Assembly (NCBI RefSeq): GCF_024519315.1
Contig: NZ_JANIIC010000031.1
Coordinates: 49,910 to 113,909, forward strand
Length of the DNA: 64,000 bases
Direction: 5' to 3'
Source of the DNA: Streptomyces malaysiensis subsp. samsunensis
Lineage (GTDB): Bacteria > Actinomycetota > Actinomycetes > Streptomycetales > Streptomycetaceae
The position numbers and the translations under genes were made by a program. Below are positions 58,451-64,000 of this stretch, in pieces. Positions within the stretch are counted from its first letter, which is position 1. The number at the start of each line of letters is the position of its first letter. Under the pieces are notes generated by a model, which saw only the letters and a program-made list of their open reading frames with translations, ran no database searches and was not told the origin of the DNA.

Positions 58451-59575
58451 CTACTCGACGACCTTGCCCGCGCTGGTGGCGTCGCCCGCGGAGCCCTTGG
58501 TCGCGGAGGCGGGGACCGGCTGGTCGTGGCGGAGCGCGGTCCATATCAGCTGGGCCTTGCGCTCCATCGGCAGCACCCGGGCCGGGTTCTGCGGGTCGTA
58601 CTCGACCGGCAGCGTGGTCATCTTCATGTTGCCCGAGCCGATGCCCTTGAGGGATTCGGCGAAGCCCTTCAGCTTGCTCACCGAGGCCAGTTCGGAGTCG
58701 GTGGTGAGCGCCTTGGTGGAGGTGTCCGCGAGGTCGTAGAGCTTCTTCGGGTTGCCGAACACATCGACGTGCTTGACCTGGTCCAGCAGCGCCTTGACGA
58801 ACGCCTGCTGGAGCTTGATCCGGCCGAGGTCGCTGCCGTCGCCCACGCCGTGCCGGGTGCGCACCAGGCCCAGGGACTGCTCCCCGTTCAGCGTGTGCGG
58901 TCCCGCCTCGAGGTCGAGGTGGCTCTTCGGGTCGTGGATCGGGGCGGTGGTGGTGATGTTGACGCCGCCGAGGTCGTTTATCAGCTGCTTGAAGCCGGAG
59001 AAGTCGACCTCGAGGAAGTGGTCCATGCGTATGCCGGTCATGGACTCGATGGTCTTGATGGTGCAGGCCGGGCCGCCGGCCTCGTAGGCGCTGTTGAACA
59101 TGGCCGCCCGCACGGCCGGCGTCTGCTGCCCGTCCTTGGTGGTGCAGGAGGGCCGCTGTATCAGGGTGTCGCGCGGGATGCTGATGACGCTGGCCTTCTT
59201 ATGGCCCTTGTAGACGTGGACGATCATCGCCGTGTCGGAGCGGGAGGTGCCCTCGTCCTTGCCGTACTCCGCGTTCTTGCCGGCCCGGGAGTCGGAGCCG
59301 AGGACGAGGATGTCCATCGAGCCGTTGTCGACGTTCTCGGGGCGGTTGGCGCCGAGGGCGGCGTTGACGTCGACGCCGGTGAGGTTGCCGTTCAGCTTGT
59401 AGTAGAGGTAGCCGAGTCCGGCGCCGCCCAGCACCAGCACGGCGGCCAGCGTCCACACTGTGTAGAGCACGGCCCTGCGGCGTGTGCTGGGCCGCTTGCG
59501 GCGGCGGCCGGCCGTCGCCCCGCGGGCGCGGCGGTGGCCCGGGGTCACCGGTGCGTTGCTGCTGTCCTCGGCCAT
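58451..59575 (-). CDS. LytR-CpsA-Psr family cell-wall ligase
   Basis: A 374-residue LCP protein. A basic cytoplasmic N-terminus with RRRARGATAGRRRKR precedes one membrane helix (residues ~34-56), then the extracytoplasmic LCP domain: DILVLGSDSRAG, RSDTAMIVHV and VISIPRDTL contain the conserved Arg and Asp that bind the pyrophosphate. It attaches wall polymers such as teichoic acids or arabinogalactan-like chains to peptidoglycan. ATG at 59575. It is downstream of rho on the same strand, with a terminator between them. Confidence 0.92.
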   Translation of the reverse strand: MAEDSSNAPVTPGHRRARGATAGRRRKRPSTRRRAVLYTVWTLAAVLVLGGAGLGYLYYKLNGNLTGVDVNAALGANRPENVDNGSMDILVLGSDSRAGKNAEYGKDEGTSRSDTAMIVHVYKGHKKASVISIPRDTLIQRPSCTTKDGQQTPAVRAAMFNSAYEAGGPACTIKTIESMTGIRMDHFLEVDFSGFKQLINDLGGVNITTTAPIHDPKSHLDLEAGPHTLNGEQSLGLVRTRHGVGDGSDLGRIKLQQAFVKALLDQVKHVDVFGNPKKLYDLADTSTKALTTDSELASVSKLKGFAESLKGIGSGNMKMTTLPVEYDPQNPARVLPMERKAQLIWTALRHDQPVPASATKGSAGDATSAGKVVE

Positions 59576-59874
59576 GTGCTCCTCAGTCCTGTGTGCTGCC
59601 CCGAGTACCCCCTGCCGTCACGGTCAGGCGTGGCGTCGCGGATTCGCGCTGGAGTCAGCCTGGGTTCCGGCCCCGTATTCCGACCTGACAGATGGAAGGC
59701 CGTGCGCCAGGGTTGCATACGCACGGTGGCCGTTTTCCGGGCGGGCGGCCCGGCGTTCCGTTCGTCCCCTTCGTCCGCCTTACCGCTCTGACCTGCCCTT
59801 TCGCGGGCGATAACATGATCAAAGCCGGTCCGGGCCCCGGTTTTTCGCTGTGACCCACCTCTCATGGAACGCGA

Positions 59875-59903
59875 CGAGGCCCCCCGCGATGCGGGGGGCC
59901 TCG
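59875..59903 (-). terminator. Hairpin after rho
   Basis: CGAGGCCCCCCGC (59875-59887), 3-base loop, GCGGGGGGCCTCG (59891-59903): a perfect 13-bp GC stem lying about 29 bases after the rho stop. There is no following U-tract, so it may be a processing or Rho-assisted terminator. The rest of the 356-base gap (59576-59931) holds the promoter of the LCP gene; I see no other gene in it. Confidence 0.7.
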
Positions 59904-59931
59904 GCCACGGTCCGTTCCGGCGGATGTCCGC

Positions 59932-62055
<2,124 letters not shown>

Positions 62056-62450
62056 GAAGGGTCCTTCCCTGGAGCGGGCGTCGGCCTGTCTGGCTCGGCG
62101 ACCGGTTGTGCTGTCCGGCTGTGGTCCTTCCGTTACGGACCGGGCCGGGGCGGTGGTCCGCCGGGTAGGCGGAGAGATTCATGGTTCCGACGCGACGGAG
62201 GGTTCAGGAGAATCCGCCACGCCGATTCCGGAGCGTGCTCGATACTGCTCAGGCAGGCTGCTCAGGCAGTGTGGGAGGCTCCCGGAAGAAGGGTGGTCCC
62301 GGATGGGGACACCAAGCACCTCGCCTCCGAGTACATCCAAGAGGCATCCAGTGCAGACTTGAGGTTAACACTACCGGATCCAACAAACATTCCCCCTCTC
62401 CAAGACCGGCTATCGAGTTTTCCCGGGTCCGGGGCGCCCCGGACCAGGTG
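62056..62450 (-). promoter_or_regulatory. Gap upstream of rho: leader and probable promoter
   Basis: No gene is visible here. A minus-strand TAGTGT hexamer near 62370 (GGATCCGGTAGTGTTAACC) resembles a -10 element for the housekeeping sigma factor, with no good -35. A repeated GCTCAGGCAG pair lies near 62250-62270. Long rho leaders are autoregulated in several bacteria, but nothing here proves that. Confidence 0.35.
62427..62444 (-). terminator. 18-base palindrome after thrB
   Basis: GTCCGGGGC/GCCCCGGAC is a perfect palindrome beginning 7 bases after the thrB stop. On the transcript it is followed at a short distance by GGGAAAAC rather than a U-tract, so its efficiency is uncertain. It probably ends the thrB transcript before the rho leader. 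Confidence 0.6.
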
Positions 62451-63365
62451 TCAGTTGAGCGGCAGGACGCTCGCCCCCCCGGCGTCGAGAGCCAGCCGGT
62501 TGGCCGCCCACCCCTCGCCCGCCAGTCGTGCGACCTTGTCGGCCGCACCGTCCTCGACCAGCGCGAGCACCGTGGGGCCCGCGCCGGAGATGACCGCGGG
62601 GACGCCGTCCGCCCGCAGTCGATTCACCAGATTCACGCTCTCCCGCATCGCCGGGGCGCGGTATTCCTGGTGCAGCCGGTCCTCCGTCGCCGCGAGCAGC
62701 AGCTCGGGACGCCTGGTCAGGGCCTCGACGAGCAGTGCGGCCCGGCCCGCGTTGACCGCCGCGTCCACATGCGGGACGGTGCGCGGCAGCAGGCCGCGGG
62801 CGGTCTCGGTGAGCACCGGCCGACCAGGGACGAAGACCACCGGAACGATGGAATCCGCAGGGTCCATCCTGATCGCCCGGGCGGACCCCGCGTCGGTCCA
62901 GGCGAGGGTGAAACCGCCGAGCAGACAGGCGGCGACATTGTCGGGGTGGCCCTCGATCTCGGTGGCCAGCTCCAGCATCGCCTCGTTGTCGAGCCGCTCG
63001 GCGCCACCTATGGTCACCGCGCGCGCGGCGACGATCCCGGCGCAGATGGCGGCGGAGGAGGAGCCCAGGCCCCGGCCGTGCGGAATGCGGTTCGCGCAGA
63101 CCAGCTCGAGACCGCGGGGCTGCCCGCCCAGCAGGTCGAAGGCGGTGCGCAGGGACCGTACGAGCAGATGCTTCTCGTCACGCGGCAGCGTCTCCGCGCC
63201 CTCACCGGCGATGTCGACGTGCAGACCGGAGTCGGCCACCCGGACCACCACGTCGTCGTAGAGGCCCAGGGCCAGACCGAGGGCGTCGAAGCCAGGACCG
63301 AGGTTGGCGCTCGAGGCGGGGACGCGCACTCGGACGGCGGCGGCGCGGAACGCTGGACCGGCCAT
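62451..63365 (-). CDS. thrB: Homoserine kinase
   Basis: A 304-residue GHMP kinase. The ATP-binding motif is PHGRGLGSSSAAI, the N-terminal VRVPASSANLGPGFDALG is typical, and the C-terminal GAGPTVLALV completes the fold. It phosphorylates L-homoserine for threonine synthesis. ATG at 63365 has AAGGAGAG upstream and decides the start over longer readings. In relatives the gene follows thrC and hom; neither is within the 635 bases that remain before the right edge, so thrB is separated from them or they lie beyond. Confidence 0.95.
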   Translation of the reverse strand: MAGPAFRAAAVRVRVPASSANLGPGFDALGLALGLYDDVVVRVADSGLHVDIAGEGAETLPRDEKHLLVRSLRTAFDLLGGQPRGLELVCANRIPHGRGLGSSSAAICAGIVAARAVTIGGAERLDNEAMLELATEIEGHPDNVAACLLGGFTLAWTDAGSARAIRMDPADSIVPVVFVPGRPVLTETARGLLPRTVPHVDAAVNAGRAALLVEALTRRPELLLAATEDRLHQEYRAPAMRESVNLVNRLRADGVPAVISGAGPTVLALVEDGAADKVARLAGEGWAANRLALDAGGASVLPLN

Positions 63366-64000
63366 CGCTCGATGACTCTCCTTGTGGTTACGTGCGATTG
63401 CTCGAAGAGGTACGGAACACCGCGAGGGCCGCGACAAGTACGGCGACGCCGCGCAGAGGCAAGCGCTCTGCGTCGGGGCGGATTCAGTACAGCCTATCGA
63501 AGGAAGGTTCTGTGGCGACATAGGGCGCACGGGAGGCGCACGATGCGTGTCGCGCTCCCTGCCATCGTCCGCGACCACTGTACTGGAGCGTTCCGCGCGC
63601 CCTCGTGCTCCTCTGCCACCGCTTGAGCGGATCTTTAGATGAAACCCCGGAAGGGGGCCCGCCGGGTGCGCGGAGGCCCGGTGATTCCGGGGCCTACGGC
63701 CCGCTGAAACCCTCGCCGAAACTCCGTCGGAACTCCGTCGGAACTTCGGCCGAAACGCCCGTCACAGCAGGTCGGCGGTGCCGAACCGGATGGGGGCGCA
63801 CTCTGCCGGAACGGCTCGCTCCGAGCGGGGGCGCACGGTGCCGGAACGGGCCGATCCGAGCCGGGGCACACGGTGCCGGAACGGCCCGGAACAGCTCGCT
63901 CCGGGCCGATCCGGGCCGGGCCGCGCCGAATCGGCGCGGCCCGGTCCGCGTCGCGCGTCGATGGCGTGACGCAGTGCGTGCCGTGGTCGCGGCGTGCGGT
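63366..64000. other. Gene-free right end, with short GC-rich repeats
   Basis: No convincing gene is visible in these 635 bases; short open frames on both strands have atypical amino-acid content. Near 63720-63735 AACTCCGTCGG occurs twice in tandem. From 63776 to 63945 a GTGCCGGAACGG-type unit recurs three times, with GGGCCGATCCGGGCC copies. A homopolymer-free, GC-rich tract of this kind is seen in other Streptomyces intergenic regions. Confidence 0.5.

Noticed and set aside
63635..63871. 78-codon minus-strand frame at the right end
   Set aside because: Its Pro/Arg/Gly composition, repeated sequence and lack of a ribosome-binding site do not support a gene.

Overview
The window is chromosomal DNA of a Streptomyces or a very close actinobacterial relative. 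The sequence is uniformly very GC-rich with strong G/C bias at third codon positions, many GTG and some TTG starts, and gene content that is diagnostic: scy-filP polarity coiled-coil genes, icmA, nucS, an SCO5389-family gene and DUF6230/DUF6114 genes, beside a complete atp operon. From memory, the order matches the conserved core region around SCO5355-SCO5420 of S. coelicolor. I see no transposase, phage gene, tRNA, rRNA or CRISPR array.

Layout. 1-2.3 kb: a minus-strand set of exported or membrane proteins (DUF6230, DUF6114, and a partial acidic/Ser-rich protein running off the edge). 2.8-10.5 kb: thioredoxin-like co-chaperone, TetR, isobutyryl-CoA mutase large subunit IcmA, DUF3817, MarR, MFS exporter, ArsR-type regulator, thiamine-binding protein, and a second DUF3817. 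10.7-13.3 kb: three tandem, tightly coupled AIM24-family genes with a possible 32-codon ORF wedged between the first two, then a MarR gene. 13.3-16.1 kb: a two-component system divergent from a PepSY secreted protein. 16.4-19.2 kb: MeaB-type GTPase, thiolase and methylmalonyl-CoA epimerase. 19.5-24.7 kb: scy and filP. 24.7-31.2 kb: interspersed repeats, a probably broken gene, an ABC exporter, a small Cys/His protein, a luciferase-like oxidoreductase, an SCO5389-family protein and NucS. 31.2-32.7 kb: gene-free tandem-repeat DNA. 32.7-43.5 kb: a membrane-anchored ATPase with a 9-bp microsatellite, STAS protein, 3-hydroxybutyryl-CoA dehydrogenase, TetR with a divergent ABC exporter, PduO-type adenosyltransferase, a NarL-type two-component system and DUF2550. 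43.6-51.4 kb: atpIBEFHAGDC. 51.7-63.4 kb: housekeeping genes (phospho-sugar transferase, glyA paralogue, a phosphatase-like protein lacking its Cys nucleophile, tsaC, prmC, prfA, rpmE, LCP ligase, rho, thrB).

How it fits together. Two themes stand out. One is B12-dependent acyl-CoA metabolism: IcmA, a MeaB-type GTPase chaperone, the epimerase, thiolase, 3-hydroxybutyryl-CoA dehydrogenase and the adenosyltransferase that makes the coenzyme all lie within 36 kb, in separate transcription units. The other is the conserved block of ATP synthase, translation termination (prfA, prmC), tRNA t6A synthesis (tsaC), transcription termination (rho) and envelope synthesis.

The least explained parts are the AIM24 triplet with its embedded small ORF, the Cys-to-Ser phosphatase-like protein beside tsaC, the large ATPase with a (Ser-Ser-Ala) microsatellite, the repeat tract beside nucS, and several near-perfect palindromes in divergent promoters next to TetR, ArsR and MarR genes.
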